From positions 1 through 50,286 of the forward strand of contig JALHPN010000036.1 in NCBI GenBank assembly GCA_022842465.1: DNA of 50,286 nt, read 5' to 3'. A program made the position numbers and the translations under genes. Shown here piece after piece: positions 1 to 8,554 of the stretch. The stretch's first letter is position 1; each line of letters begins with the position of its first letter. Below the pieces are notes generated by a model. The model did no database searches. It was not told where the DNA came from and saw only the letters and a list, made by a program, of their open reading frames with translations. Source of the DNA: Polyangiaceae bacterium. Lineage in GTDB: Bacteria > Myxococcota_A > Polyangia > Polyangiales > Polyangiaceae.

Positions 1-247
1 CGGCGCCTCGGACGGCCGCGCTTTCGCGGCCGTGCTCGCGGCCGAGATCGGCGCGCATGCGCTCCGGCCGGAGCTCGTCGCGCTCACGCAGAGCCCGCAC
101 CCCTTCGTCGCCGCGGTCGCCAAGCAGGCGGCTCGCAAGCTCGGCGTCTCGCGCGCGCGGACCGGGACGCTCGACGAGGTCGCGCCCTTCCTGTGGGAGG
201 CCGATCGCGGTCGCCTCGACGCGTGGCTCGGCACGCCGACGTCGTAA
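1..247 (+). CDS. C-terminal fragment of an unidentified protein
   Basis: The reading frame is open from the left edge (first full codon at base 2) and ends at TAA 245-247, so only about 81 C-terminal residues are visible and the true start lies outside the window. The fragment is alanine- and arginine-rich, with an amphipathic helical pattern around residues 25-45 (a stretch of the type HPFVAAVAKQAARKLG) that would fit a HEAT-like helical repeat, but one repeat is too little to assign a family. It is followed after 19 bases by the pseudouridine synthase gene on the same strand, so the two may be cotranscribed. No function can be given. Confidence 0.6.
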   Translation, partial: GASDGRAFAAVLAAEIGAHALRPELVALTQSPHPFVAAVAKQAARKLGVSRARTGTLDEVAPFLWEADRGRLDAWLGTPTS

Positions 248-266
248 GCGTGTAGACTGCGCCCCG

Positions 267-1205
267 ATGGCAATGATCTCCCGGACCGTCTCGGAGGAGC
301 TGCGCGGCGCGCGGCTCGACAAGGCGATGGTCACCCTCTTCGAAGGTGCGTCCCGAGCCCGCGTGAAGCGAGCGATCGAGATCGGCGGTGTTCGCGTGAA
401 CGGCCGCGGCCTCGCCAAGGGTGGGGTCGTCAACCCGGGGGACGTCATCGAGGTCGAGCAGTCGCTCGTCGCAGGCGGAGACGGGCCCTGCGTCCCGGAG
501 CCTCATGCTTCGCTCCGCGAGCTCTTCGCGTCGGCGGCCGTCCTCGTCCTCGACAAGCCTGCGGGCCAGGCGACGGCGCCGCTCCGTGACGGCGAGACGG
601 GCACGCTCGCGAACGCGCTCGTCGGTCACCACCCCGAGGTGGCGACCTTCGGGTACTCGCCGCGCGAGCCCGGCATCGTCCATCGCCTCGACACGGAGAC
701 GTCGGGAGTCGTCGTCGCGGCGCGCAGCGAGGCGGCGTTCACGAAGCTCCGCGCCGCGCTCCAGGACGAGCGCATCTCGAAGGACTACCTGCTCGTCTGC
801 CTCGCGGAGAACCTGCCGGATCAGGGAACGATCGAGTACCCGATCGCGAATCATCCGAAGGACAAGAAGCGTGTCTACCCGTGCATCCATCCGCGCGACG
901 TCATCCGCTATGCGCCGAGGCCCGCGGTGACCTCGTTCTCGGTCGAGAAGAGGGAAGGGCGGTTCGCGCTCGTGCGGGCGAAGGCCGCCCGCGCGGTACG
1001 CCATCAGATTCGCGCGCACTTCGCCGCCCTCGGCCACCCCCTCGTCTCCGACGTGCTCTACGGCGGTGAGCTCGCTCCGGGGCTCGAGCGTCATGCGCTC
1101 CACGCCGCGCGCGTCGCGTGGGACGGAGACGGTGACGCGACGCTCGCCTTCGACGTGTCCTCGCCGCTGCCGGGCGACATGGCGGCGCTCGTCGGCGGGG
1201 CGTAG
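267..1205 (+). CDS. RluA-family 23S rRNA/tRNA pseudouridine synthase
   Basis: Predicted 312-residue enzyme converting uridine to pseudouridine in structured RNA in the cytoplasm. Residues about 15-65 form an S4 RNA-binding domain, with the typical SRARVKRAI...GGVRVNG pattern. The catalytic domain follows, with LVLDKPAG at 93-100 and the RluA signature HRLDTETSG at 139-147, in which Asp142 is the expected nucleophile. A further family motif, RAVRHQIRAHFAALGHPL, is present near the C-terminus. The ATG at 267 is preferred to frame-open codons upstream because the S4 domain begins right after it and the upstream codons belong to the preceding gene's region. A -10-like TAGACT lies just upstream. 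The family is clear, but whether the target is that of RluC, RluD or TruC cannot be decided from sequence. Confidence 0.92.
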   Translation: MAMISRTVSEELRGARLDKAMVTLFEGASRARVKRAIEIGGVRVNGRGLAKGGVVNPGDVIEVEQSLVAGGDGPCVPEPHASLRELFASAAVLVLDKPAGQATAPLRDGETGTLANALVGHHPEVATFGYSPREPGIVHRLDTETSGVVVAARSEAAFTKLRAALQDERISKDYLLVCLAENLPDQGTIEYPIANHPKDKKRVYPCIHPRDVIRYAPRPAVTSFSVEKREGRFALVRAKAARAVRHQIRAHFAALGHPLVSDVLYGGELAPGLERHALHAARVAWDGDGDATLAFDVSSPLPGDMAALVGGA

Positions 1206-1211
1206 CGCGCG

Positions 1212-2477
1212 CTAGGTCGTTCCGAACGCGACGACGACGACGGTCACGTTGAAGAAGGCATCGAGGTCGCGCACGTTGCGCGCGATCTCCCCGAACACGC
1301 ACGCTCCGCCGAAGCTGCTCCCGAGGGCCTCCGAGATCTGCGCGGGCTCTTCGGCGAATGCGTCACCGAGGATCGCGAGCCGCCCGCTGCACGCGAGGAC
1401 GAGCGCCCCTGCGAGCTTTCCCCCGGCCCGAAGGGTCGCGGTGCGCGCGGCGTCGCGTGAAGCGCGCAGGAGATCGTTGCGGGACGCGCAGAGCACGCGG
1501 ACGCGCGTGTTCTCGGGGACCGACCCGGAGAGCTGCACGGCGCCGCCGTCGCGAAGGGCGAAGGGCGTTCGGGCGACGAGCTCCCGGCCGACGTCGTCCG
1601 GGGCCTCGCGCGCCGGGCCGTCCTGCGGGTGAGGCGTCGTGGGGCGCCCGCGGACCGTTCCGCTCGGCTCGTCGAGTAGACCGAGAGGGAAGTGGTTCGC
1701 GAGGTGGAGGAGGAGCTCGCGGGGGTCCGTCGGTGTCGACAGGCGAGCGTGCGCGGCGTCCTCGAGCCAGACGTCGAGCGCAGGGCGACCGTCGATCTCG
1801 AAGAGGAGCTGTCCCTCTGCGCGTGTGACGGTTCGCTGCGGCCCGAGCACGCGCCAGCCGTGCCGCGCAGCGATTCCGACCCTCGTCTTCGTGCAGAGGC
1901 CCACGAGCACGATCCGATCGGCGACGAGCTGATCCTCGTCCAGCACGGCGGGCCGATCCATCGTCAAGTCGTCACCGGTGAGCGCGCCGGCGAGCTGCAT
2001 CCCGATGCCGGCGCCCTTCCGCACCGCTGCCACGACAGCCTCGCCGTCGACGAAGAGGCCCGGCGCGAAGACGAGGCATGCGTGCTCGTCGAGGCCTCGC
2101 CGCGCCGCGTCGACAGCCTCGCGTGCGATGTCCTTCGCCGCCGGCACGGCTGCGAGCATGTCGGGGGACGCGGCTGCGCTCCGCTTCACCACCTCGAGCT
2201 CGCCTCCGAGGAGCACGACCGAGACGCCGCGCGACGTGCAGCCGTCCGACCCGAAGACGGCCCCACCCGCCGTGCCGCCGACGATCGTCACGTCGGGTCC
2301 GAGCGCGCGGCGCAGCGCGAGCGGCGTGGCCTCGACATCGTCGTAGCCCACGCTGACGAAGACGATGGCCAGCGTCGGCCGCACGCCGCCGAGCGCCCCG
2401 CGGGCCTGCTCGACCGCGATGCACGCCGCCCCCGCGGCCGTCGTCGCCTCACTCATCCCCGACCCGAATCGAACCAT
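1212..2477 (-). CDS. FIST N / FIST C domain signal-sensing protein
   Basis: Predicted 421-residue soluble protein with the two-part FIST architecture (an N-terminal FIST domain about 10-210 and a FIST_C domain about 225-400). FIST domains are ligand-sensing modules, proposed to bind small molecules such as amino acids, that usually feed two-component or cyclic-di-GMP signalling. Seen here are the opening RFGSGMSEATTA, the glycine-rich VGGTAGGAVFG turn typical of the N-domain, and the closing segment GSSFGGACVFGEIA. No kinase, GGDEF or transmembrane segment is fused to it, so it would have to act through a partner. The ATG at 2477 is chosen because the family normally starts with this RFGS/WASA-type strand; an ATG at 2456 is an alternative. 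The gene is tail-to-tail with the pseudouridine synthase and divergent from the next gene. Confidence 0.82.
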   Translation of the reverse strand: MVRFGSGMSEATTAAGAACIAVEQARGALGGVRPTLAIVFVSVGYDDVEATPLALRRALGPDVTIVGGTAGGAVFGSDGCTSRGVSVVLLGGELEVVKRSAAASPDMLAAVPAAKDIAREAVDAARRGLDEHACLVFAPGLFVDGEAVVAAVRKGAGIGMQLAGALTGDDLTMDRPAVLDEDQLVADRIVLVGLCTKTRVGIAARHGWRVLGPQRTVTRAEGQLLFEIDGRPALDVWLEDAAHARLSTPTDPRELLLHLANHFPLGLLDEPSGTVRGRPTTPHPQDGPAREAPDDVGRELVARTPFALRDGGAVQLSGSVPENTRVRVLCASRNDLLRASRDAARTATLRAGGKLAGALVLACSGRLAILGDAFAEEPAQISEALGSSFGGACVFGEIARNVRDLDAFFNVTVVVVAFGTT

Positions 2478-2691
2478 GATCCCGCCCCCGCAGAACCGCC
2501 TGTCGTTCCGAGCATAGCGAGACTCGCGCTCCCGGAAGAGGCGACGCGTGCGTGTTCCCTCGAGCTCTGCCGCTACGCCGCGCCGACGTGGCAGCGCGAG
2601 CGCCGCCAGAACTTGCGCCCGCGCCCGATCTGAGGCTCTCTTGGCCCCCTCCGGAGAGGGCCGAGGTGGCTCGCCCGTCCGGTCGCACCGC

Positions 2692-5379
2692 ATGGACCGC
2701 ACGACCGCACCCCCCCCGCGCCGCCGCCTCCCCCTCACGAAGCGCACGCCGCTCCTCGTCCTCGTCGGCCTCGCGTCGATGGCGCTCGGCGTCGCATCGA
2801 GCACGCCGGTGGCGCACGAGGCGGGAGAGCTCGCCGGTGTGCTCGCCGACGCGAGCGGTGCGGTGGTGGTGCCGAGCGACGTGCGCTGGGAGCCGTCGCG
2901 CGGCGCGGCTGAGGATCTGGTCTTCGGCCGCTTCGTCCTCTTCCTCGGGAGCGCGACGGCGGGCGGCCCGCGTGACGTCTACCGCGCGCGCGTACGCCTG
3001 ACGCCGGAGGGGGCGCCCCTCGGCATCGCCGGCGTGTCCAACCTGACCTCCACGCCGCTCGGGGACGACCACGCGCTCGTCGTGCGGGGGACGCACGCGG
3101 CGTTCGCGACCTTCGCGTTCGGGCAGGAGCAGAGCGTGACGGTCCTCGATCTCGAAGGCGAGGGCGCGCAGAACGCCACGACGACGCTCCACGACCGAGC
3201 GATGGCGTGGGTGACGAACGTGCAGCAGACGGGGAGCGGCGACGGCCTCGGTCGGATCGACGTGACGCTCGATCAGCCTGCCGTGCGTGTCGGCCTCGCC
3301 ATCGAGGAGGACGCCCGCACCCTCGTCGTGCTGCTCGCCGACGACGAGCGCGCGCGGTCGGCGTCGCGCGTCGCGAAGCTCGACCTCGAGAAGGGAGAGC
3401 TGGTCGTCGCCCCGGCCGGGCTCCACGCGGAGGCCGGGCGCCACCTGCCGAAGCGGCTCGTGTTCTGGGCGGTCGACACGGTGCGCGCGGTCCCGTGGAT
3501 CGGGCCGGCGCCCATCGCGTGGCTCGAGGAGCGAACGTTCGCCGTGCGCGACACGCTGCGGCAGACCGTCTTCCGCGCGACCGGCGGCGGTGAGGCGCTC
3601 GCCGCGACCGAGCCCGCCGATCCGGCAGCGAAGGACGCGCCGGCGGCCGTCCTCGACGGATCGCAGGCCGGGGCCGACGTCGCCTCGTTCCCGCCGCCGC
3701 CGATCAAGTCGATCTGGAAGACGCCGGAGCCGGGGGAGGGCGTGTGGGCCAAGCCCGTCCAGCCCTGGATCAAGCACCTCGCGGCATACGAGGGCCTCGA
3801 GGCGCCGCCGTCGCCCTTCTACACGACGTTCGTGCGCCCCGACGAGGAGCGCCCGTACGCGAAGGTGCTCCTCGTCGCGATGGACATGCGTCAGCTCGAC
3901 CTCGACATGGAGGCCGGCAGCGAGGACCCGAAGCCGCTCGTCGGGCCGCCGGGCAAGGGTCGCATCCCGCGCGATGCCCCGACCTACACGCGCATCGCCG
4001 CGGCGTTCAACGGCGGCTTCAAGACCGAGCACGGCAACTACGGGATGATGGTGCAGAAGCGCGTGCTCCTGCCCCCGGTCCCTGGCGCGGCCACCGTGAT
4101 CGTCACGAAGGACCATCACGTCGGGATGGGCTCCTGGGGCACGGACAAGGACGCGTCCGGGATCCAGGGCGTCGAGGCGGCGGACATCCTCTCGTTCCGC
4201 CAGAACCTCGATCCGCTCGTCGAGAACGACAAGGTGAACCCGTCGGGCCGGGGACTCTGGGGCTTCACGCTCCCGGGCACGAGCATGCAGACGGAGCGCT
4301 CGGGCATCTGCATCACGAGCGCCGGTCACTTGTATTATGCATGGGGCGACGACGTCTCCGCCATCACCCTCGGCAAGGCGATGAAGATGGGAGGCTGCAT
4401 CTACGGCATGCACCTCGACATGAACCCGCACCACACGGGCCTCATCTTCACCAACATCACCGAGCTCCGAGGCCGGAACTACAAGTCCGAGCTGCTCTCC
4501 AGGGACATGGAGATCATGCCGGACCGCTACATCGAGTACGCGCCGAAGGACTTCTTCTTCGTGAAGCTCCACGACCCGACGCCCCCCGCGCTCGAGGGCG
4601 CCACGTGGTCGCCCGATCCGGGCGCGCAGCCTGCGCCGGCGTGGATGCCCGGCGTGTGGAAGACGCGCTCCGGCGACGTCGATCTCACGGTCCTCGAGCC
4701 GGGCCGCGCGACGTTCCGCGTCCGGGCCGGGACGAAGGAGCCGGACCTCAAGGCCGGCGGCACGCGCAGTCACGAGATCGCCCAGGACGACGCGCAGCGC
4801 GTGCTCCTCGCGCTCACGCTCGGCGTGTCGACCGAGAAGCGTCCGCGCGGGCTGGTGACGGACGGGCGCATCGCGCTGCCGGCCTCGGACGCGGACGCTG
4901 CCGGTGCGATCGTCGCGAGCGAGGACGGTCAGCTCGAGATCGTGGCTGCGAAAGAGGCGTTCGGCTCGGCCGGCGGCGCCCGCTCTGGGCTCACGGCCGG
5001 GAAGTACGATGCGGTCGAGCTCCCGTGGCTCTTCGACGACGAGACGAAGCCAGCCGTCGTCACGCACCTCCCTTCCGGCGCTTCGCGGGCCGTCGCCGCG
5101 CTGGGGACGACGAAGGACGGCCGCCTCTATCTCGCGCGCACCGAGGTCGGCGCAGACGCCGCAGCGACGGTGCTGCGCCGGGCGGGCTGCACGCGCGCGG
5201 TCGTCCTCGATCGGGGCGCAGGCGGGCACGGCGTGGCGTTCCGCACGGGCACGCAGAACCCGCCCCGCGCCCGGTACGACGAGTCGACGGTCTACGCGAT
5301 GTCGAAGCCTCTCCTGCCGCGGGGCTTCAAGTTCGAGTCGCTCCACCCGGTCGAGCCGCCCGCGCCGAAGAAGAAGTAG
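2692..5379 (+). CDS. membrane-anchored phosphodiester glycosidase (NAGPA/DUF2233)-like protein
   Basis: Predicted 895-residue protein. An N-terminal basic stretch is followed by one hydrophobic segment (about 20-38, TPLLVLVGLASMALGVASS), giving a signal anchor with the bulk outside the cytoplasm. A beta-rich region of unknown type occupies about 40-380. Residues about 400-640 resemble the phosphodiester glycosidase/NAGPA family: AAFNGGF at about 437-443 and the GMHLDMNPHHTG block near 570 match its conserved Asn/Gly and Asp positions. The C-terminal 250 residues look like a second, degenerate copy of the same fold, with VVLDRGAGGHG near the end. The start ATG directly precedes the basic n-region. 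Role: possibly hydrolysis of a surface sugar phosphodiester; the substrate is unknown. It is longer than single-domain family members. Confidence 0.7.
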   Translation: MDRTTAPPPRRRLPLTKRTPLLVLVGLASMALGVASSTPVAHEAGELAGVLADASGAVVVPSDVRWEPSRGAAEDLVFGRFVLFLGSATAGGPRDVYRARVRLTPEGAPLGIAGVSNLTSTPLGDDHALVVRGTHAAFATFAFGQEQSVTVLDLEGEGAQNATTTLHDRAMAWVTNVQQTGSGDGLGRIDVTLDQPAVRVGLAIEEDARTLVVLLADDERARSASRVAKLDLEKGELVVAPAGLHAEAGRHLPKRLVFWAVDTVRAVPWIGPAPIAWLEERTFAVRDTLRQTVFRATGGGEALAATEPADPAAKDAPAAVLDGSQAGADVASFPPPPIKSIWKTPEPGEGVWAKPVQPWIKHLAAYEGLEAPPSPFYTTFVRPDEERPYAKVLLVAMDMRQLDLDMEAGSEDPKPLVGPPGKGRIPRDAPTYTRIAAAFNGGFKTEHGNYGMMVQKRVLLPPVPGAATVIVTKDHHVGMGSWGTDKDASGIQGVEAADILSFRQNLDPLVENDKVNPSGRGLWGFTLPGTSMQTERSGICITSAGHLYYAWGDDVSAITLGKAMKMGGCIYGMHLDMNPHHTGLIFTNITELRGRNYKSELLSRDMEIMPDRYIEYAPKDFFFVKLHDPTPPALEGATWSPDPGAQPAPAWMPGVWKTRSGDVDLTVLEPGRATFRVRAGTKEPDLKAGGTRSHEIAQDDAQRVLLALTLGVSTEKRPRGLVTDGRIALPASDADAAGAIVASEDGQLEIVAAKEAFGSAGGARSGLTAGKYDAVELPWLFDDETKPAVVTHLPSGASRAVAALGTTKDGRLYLARTEVGADAAATVLRRAGCTRAVVLDRGAGGHGVAFRTGTQNPPRARYDESTVYAMSKPLLPRGFKFESLHPVEPPAPKKK

Positions 5380-5431
5380 CCCGTCCTGACCGCGCGTTCG
5401 TCGAGGTGACGACCCGTGCGATGCTGAGCGG

Positions 5432-6178
5432 GTGAGCCCCGCGTCGTTCGTCCTCACGGCGTTGCCGATCGTTCTCATGCTGGCGTTCGTCGGCCTGAGC
5501 CTGCGGCGCCTCCAGAGGGTGCACCGGGATCACGTCGAGCTCCTCGCGAGCGGGGTGCCGGCCGTCGGCATCGTGCGCTCGCTCGAGCCGAGGTTTCCGC
5601 GTCGCATCGCCTTCGAGCTCGGCCTCGAGGTCACTCTCGCCGGACGCCCGACGACCTACACGACCAAGAGCCTGCAGCTCCTCGGCGAGCACCGCGTCGG
5701 CTCCGTCCAGCCGGGGATGAGCGTCCACCTCCGCGTCGACCCAGAGGACCGAGCACGGCTGGTCGTCACCGATTCGCCGGGCGAGACCGTGGAGGCCCTC
5801 TACCGCGACGCCGATGACGGCGGCGAGGGGAGGCGCTCGCCCTCTCCGGCGACGCCGCTGTACGACCCGAAGCGGATGTCGGCCTTCTTCCCGCTGATGT
5901 ACGGCCTCCTCGCGTTCGGCGCGCTCCCCTTCGTGGGGCTGGCGTTCGTCGTGAACTGGGCCTCGCTCTCTCCACCCGCCGGCGGCTTCTGCGCCGCGGC
6001 GGCGCGCTGCTGCGAGGTCGCGCCGCCGATCGTGTTCCCTTCGCTCGCCGCCATGCCCGGCTACGAGCCGCCCGCCAAGGACTGCACGGCGACGGCGGGA
6101 GACGACGAGCGGAGCTGCCAGATGAGCTACGACTTCTACAAGAAGAGGGCCGAGAAGGCCGGCCTCCGCTGCGAGTGA
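5432..6178 (+). CDS. small membrane protein of unknown function (DUF3592-like layout)
   Basis: Predicted 248-residue protein starting at GTG 5432, because the nearby ATG at 5420 runs into a stop. One hydrophobic helix lies at the N-terminus (about 5-24, FVLTALPIVLMLAFVGLSLR). A beta-rich extracytoplasmic or cytosolic core (about 40-120) follows, with a second helix at about 153-176 (FFPLMYGLLAFGALPFVGLAFVV) and a cysteine-containing tail with six Cys after residue 185. The helix-beta core-helix order resembles DUF3592 proteins, but I cannot claim family membership. The paired cysteines in the tail would suit disulfides outside the cytoplasm. It follows the glycosidase-like gene by 52 bases and could be cotranscribed with it. 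Confidence 0.7.
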   Translation: MSPASFVLTALPIVLMLAFVGLSLRRLQRVHRDHVELLASGVPAVGIVRSLEPRFPRRIAFELGLEVTLAGRPTTYTTKSLQLLGEHRVGSVQPGMSVHLRVDPEDRARLVVTDSPGETVEALYRDADDGGEGRRSPSPATPLYDPKRMSAFFPLMYGLLAFGALPFVGLAFVVNWASLSPPAGGFCAAAARCCEVAPPIVFPSLAAMPGYEPPAKDCTATAGDDERSCQMSYDFYKKRAEKAGLRCE

Positions 6179-6209
6179 GAGCCGAGCGCGGGCTCGGGAA
6201 GAGACCGAC

Positions 6210-7268
6210 TCAGTCGGCCGAGGGGGGCGCCGGAGCCGCCGGGCGCGGCGTCGGCACCGGGGCAGGGACCGTGTTCGGGGCGCTCGTCGCCGGGGCCGGC
6301 TCGGGCGCCGTCGTCGCGGAGGCGGAAGGGGTCGACTCCGGGAGCGCGCTCGTCGTGACGGGCGCCGGCAGGCGGTCGTCGTGCACGTCGCTCGTGCCCT
6401 CGTCGGCTTGGACGTTGGCGGCGTTGTAGCGCGGCGGCTCGCCGGGCTTCGAGTAGTCGATCCAGAAGGCGCTCGCGTCGCGCGCGTCCATGTGGACGAA
6501 CGTGCTGTTCGGGTAGTACCCGCAGCCGACGTTCTTCAGCGTGCGGCAGTAGTCCCGGACGACCTCGTTCGGGACGCCCACCACCCGGAAATCGATCGCT
6601 TTGCCGTGGTTGTGGTTCGAGTGGGGCGTGTACTGCGTCGGCGTGAACGGGCGGAACCCGCTCACGATCTCGATCTTCCGGCTGCCGAAGTGGTTCGACA
6701 CGACGCCGAGCAGCGCGAGGAGACGCGGCTCGATGGGGTGCGCGGCGCCGGTGGGCGAGCGCATGATCCTCTCGAAGGACTTGAGGGCCGTGGGGGAGAC
6801 CTTGCCGCCGCGCTTGTCGGAGAGCCGGACGTCCGCCTCCTCCGTCGTCGCGACCCGCTTCACGTGAACGACGCCAGGTGTCTTCGCCTTGAGCGCATAG
6901 GTCACGGGCTCCTTCTTCTTCTCGCCCTTGTCCTTGTCGCGCTTGTCGGCCCCGAGCTCCTTCACGGACTCCTTCTTCGCCGGATCCTTCTTGTCCTTCT
7001 TCTCGTCGGCCTTTCCTTTCGCGGCGCCTGCCGCGCTCTCGGGGGGCTTCGGGATCGTGAGGACGTCGCCGATCTGGAGGTTCTTCGCGTTCGTGAGGTG
7101 GTTCGCCTCGAGGATCGCCTTCGCGCTCACGCGGTAGCGGTTCGCGATCGCCTCGAGGGTGTGCCCCTTCGCGACGGTGTGATGGATCTCCGCCCCGAGC
7201 ACCCGACCGGGCGCAGCGAGGACGAGGGCGACCGAGAGACCGACCAGCGCGGAGGCGCCGTTACGCAT
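6210..7268 (-). CDS. LysM plus DUF882/M15-type murein peptidase-like protein (YcbK-like)
   Basis: Predicted 352-residue exported protein. A signal peptide spans about 1-25 (cleavage near VLGA-E) and a LysM peptidoglycan-binding domain about 29-73. A long Lys/Asp/Glu-rich linker with an unusual KKDKKDPAKK composition runs over 75-125, the DUF882/peptidase M15-like catalytic domain covers about 165-285, and the tail is Pro/Ala-rich. The zinc-site pattern is visible: SGFR at 203-206, His219 and Asp226 (H-x6-D), then His259 and Asp261. The family cleaves or trims peptidoglycan peptides in the periplasm. The ATG at 7268 is chosen for the signal peptide right behind it. It is divergent from pilM across 227 bases; wall remodelling next to pilus assembly genes is suggestive but not proof of a joint role. 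Confidence 0.85.
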   Translation of the reverse strand: MRNGASALVGLSVALVLAAPGRVLGAEIHHTVAKGHTLEAIANRYRVSAKAILEANHLTNAKNLQIGDVLTIPKPPESAAGAAKGKADEKKDKKDPAKKESVKELGADKRDKDKGEKKKEPVTYALKAKTPGVVHVKRVATTEEADVRLSDKRGGKVSPTALKSFERIMRSPTGAAHPIEPRLLALLGVVSNHFGSRKIEIVSGFRPFTPTQYTPHSNHNHGKAIDFRVVGVPNEVVRDYCRTLKNVGCGYYPNSTFVHMDARDASAFWIDYSKPGEPPRYNAANVQADEGTSDVHDDRLPAPVTTSALPESTPSASATTAPEPAPATSAPNTVPAPVPTPRPAAPAPPSAD

Positions 7269-7455
7269 GAGGCCTCGCTTTGCACAGCCGTGGGCCGGGC
7301 GGAAGAGGGCCCGCGGTGGGCGCCTCAACCCGCGCGGATCGCAGCGCTTTTCCGCGGCCCCTGCCCCTGGCCGCGAGCTCGACCGACGTCTCCGCAGCGG
7401 CCGCGCACCACGTGGGGGGAGCCGTGCGCAATCGTCCGCGCCGCCCACCGACTTT

Positions 7456-7485
7456 TTGACGGCGCACGTTCGGGACTGCCACACT
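7456..7485 (+). promoter_or_regulatory. weak candidate promoter for the pil operon
   Basis: TTGACG (7456-7461) is a five-of-six match to a -35 box, followed after 18 bases by CACACT (7480-7485), a poor -10 match. Transcription from it would start only a few bases before the pilM ATG at 7496, giving an almost leaderless message. Listed because the -35 hexamer stands out in the intergenic region. Confidence 0.2.
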
Positions 7486-7495
7486 TTGTTGCGAA

Positions 7496-8554
7496 ATGCT
7501 GGGCGAAGGGAAGAACCTGGTCGGAGTGGACATCGGGGCGAGCGCCATCAAGGTGGTGCAGCTGAAGGAGTCCCGGAAGAAGCTCCAGGTCGTGCGGTAC
7601 GGGTTCGCGCCCTTGCCCGCCCAGACCATCATCGACGGCCACGTCATGAACTCGGGGGCCGTGGTCGAGGGTCTGATGAAGATCTTCACCGACTGCAAGA
7701 TCTCCCAGAAGGACGTGGCCATCGGCGTCTACGGGCAGAGCGTGATCGTCCGCAAGATCACCGTCCCGATCATGACGAACGACGAGCTCGAGGAGCAGAT
7801 CGGCTGGGAGGCGGAGCAGCACATCCCGTTCGACATCAAGGTCATGTCGATCGACTACGAGGTCCTGCGCCGGAGGCCCGAGGCCGGCCAGATGGATCTC
7901 CTCCTCGTCGCTGCGAAGAAGGACGAAATCAACGATTACGCGGCGATCGTCCGCGAGGCGAAGCTGAAGCCCGTCATCGTCGACATCAACGCCTTCACGA
8001 TCCAGAACATCTTCGAGCACCAGCAAGGGCTCCCGGAGAGCGGCACGATCGCGCTCCTCAACGTGGGCGCGGCGGTCTCGTCGCTGAACATCGTGTCGAA
8101 GGGCGTCTCCGCCTTCACCCGCGAGATCACGAACGCGGGTAACTCGATCACCGAAGAGATCCAGAAGCAGTGCAACGTCCCGTTCGAGCAGGCCGAGGCC
8201 TACAAGTGCGGTGGTGGCCCGACGGACATCGTCCCTCAGGAAGTCCACCAGATCATCCAGTCCGCCTGTGACGCCCTCGCGGGCGAGATCCAGCGGAGCC
8301 TCGATTTCTATCTCGCGACGAGCGGCGAGTCCGAGATCAGCCGCATCTTCGTCTCGGGCGGCAGCGCGTATCTCGCGCCGCTCTGTCAGTCGATCGAGAA
8401 GCGGGCTCACGTGCCCGTCCAGGTCTTCGACCCGATGTCGAACCTGGCCGTCGATCCCAAGTACGTGAACGAGCAGGATCTCCGCCTGCGCGCGGCCCAG
8501 ATGGTCGTCGCGCTCGGTCTCAGCCTGCGCCAGGACAAGGAGCGCCGCTCGTGA
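7496..8554 (+). CDS. pilM: type IV pilus assembly protein PilM
   Basis: Predicted 352-residue actin-like cytoplasmic protein of the type IV pilus alignment complex. It binds the cytoplasmic N-terminus of PilN and connects the periplasmic PilNO ring to the motor ATPases. Visible are the N-terminal nucleotide-binding motif VGVDIGASAIKVVQL, the SHS2-type insert (VAIGVYGQSVIVRKI and the ELEEQIGWEAEQHIPF block) and the late ISRIFVSGGSAYLAPL phosphate/adenosine motif, all in the order usual for PilM. Length is normal for the family. The start ATG fits the conserved opening. The stop overlaps the GTG start of pilN by four bases, so the two are translationally coupled. First gene of pilMNOPQ. Confidence 0.95.
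   Translation: MLGEGKNLVGVDIGASAIKVVQLKESRKKLQVVRYGFAPLPAQTIIDGHVMNSGAVVEGLMKIFTDCKISQKDVAIGVYGQSVIVRKITVPIMTNDELEEQIGWEAEQHIPFDIKVMSIDYEVLRRRPEAGQMDLLLVAAKKDEINDYAAIVREAKLKPVIVDINAFTIQNIFEHQQGLPESGTIALLNVGAAVSSLNIVSKGVSAFTREITNAGNSITEEIQKQCNVPFEQAEAYKCGGGPTDIVPQEVHQIIQSACDALAGEIQRSLDFYLATSGESEISRIFVSGGSAYLAPLCQSIEKRAHVPVQVFDPMSNLAVDPKYVNEQDLRLRAAQMVVALGLSLRQDKERRS

Noticed and set aside
2449..5478. 1009-codon open frame on the minus strand opposite the glycosidase-like gene
   Set aside because: Arg/Val/Asp-rich translation with no domain pattern; such long antisense frames are common in DNA with G or C at third codon positions. The plus-strand frame has a signal anchor and clear motifs.
7476..7494. 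Possible sigma-54 promoter (TGCCAC...TTGC) before pilM
   Set aside because: The gap is six bases rather than five, the first box has C for G, and the start would fall inside the pilM coding sequence.
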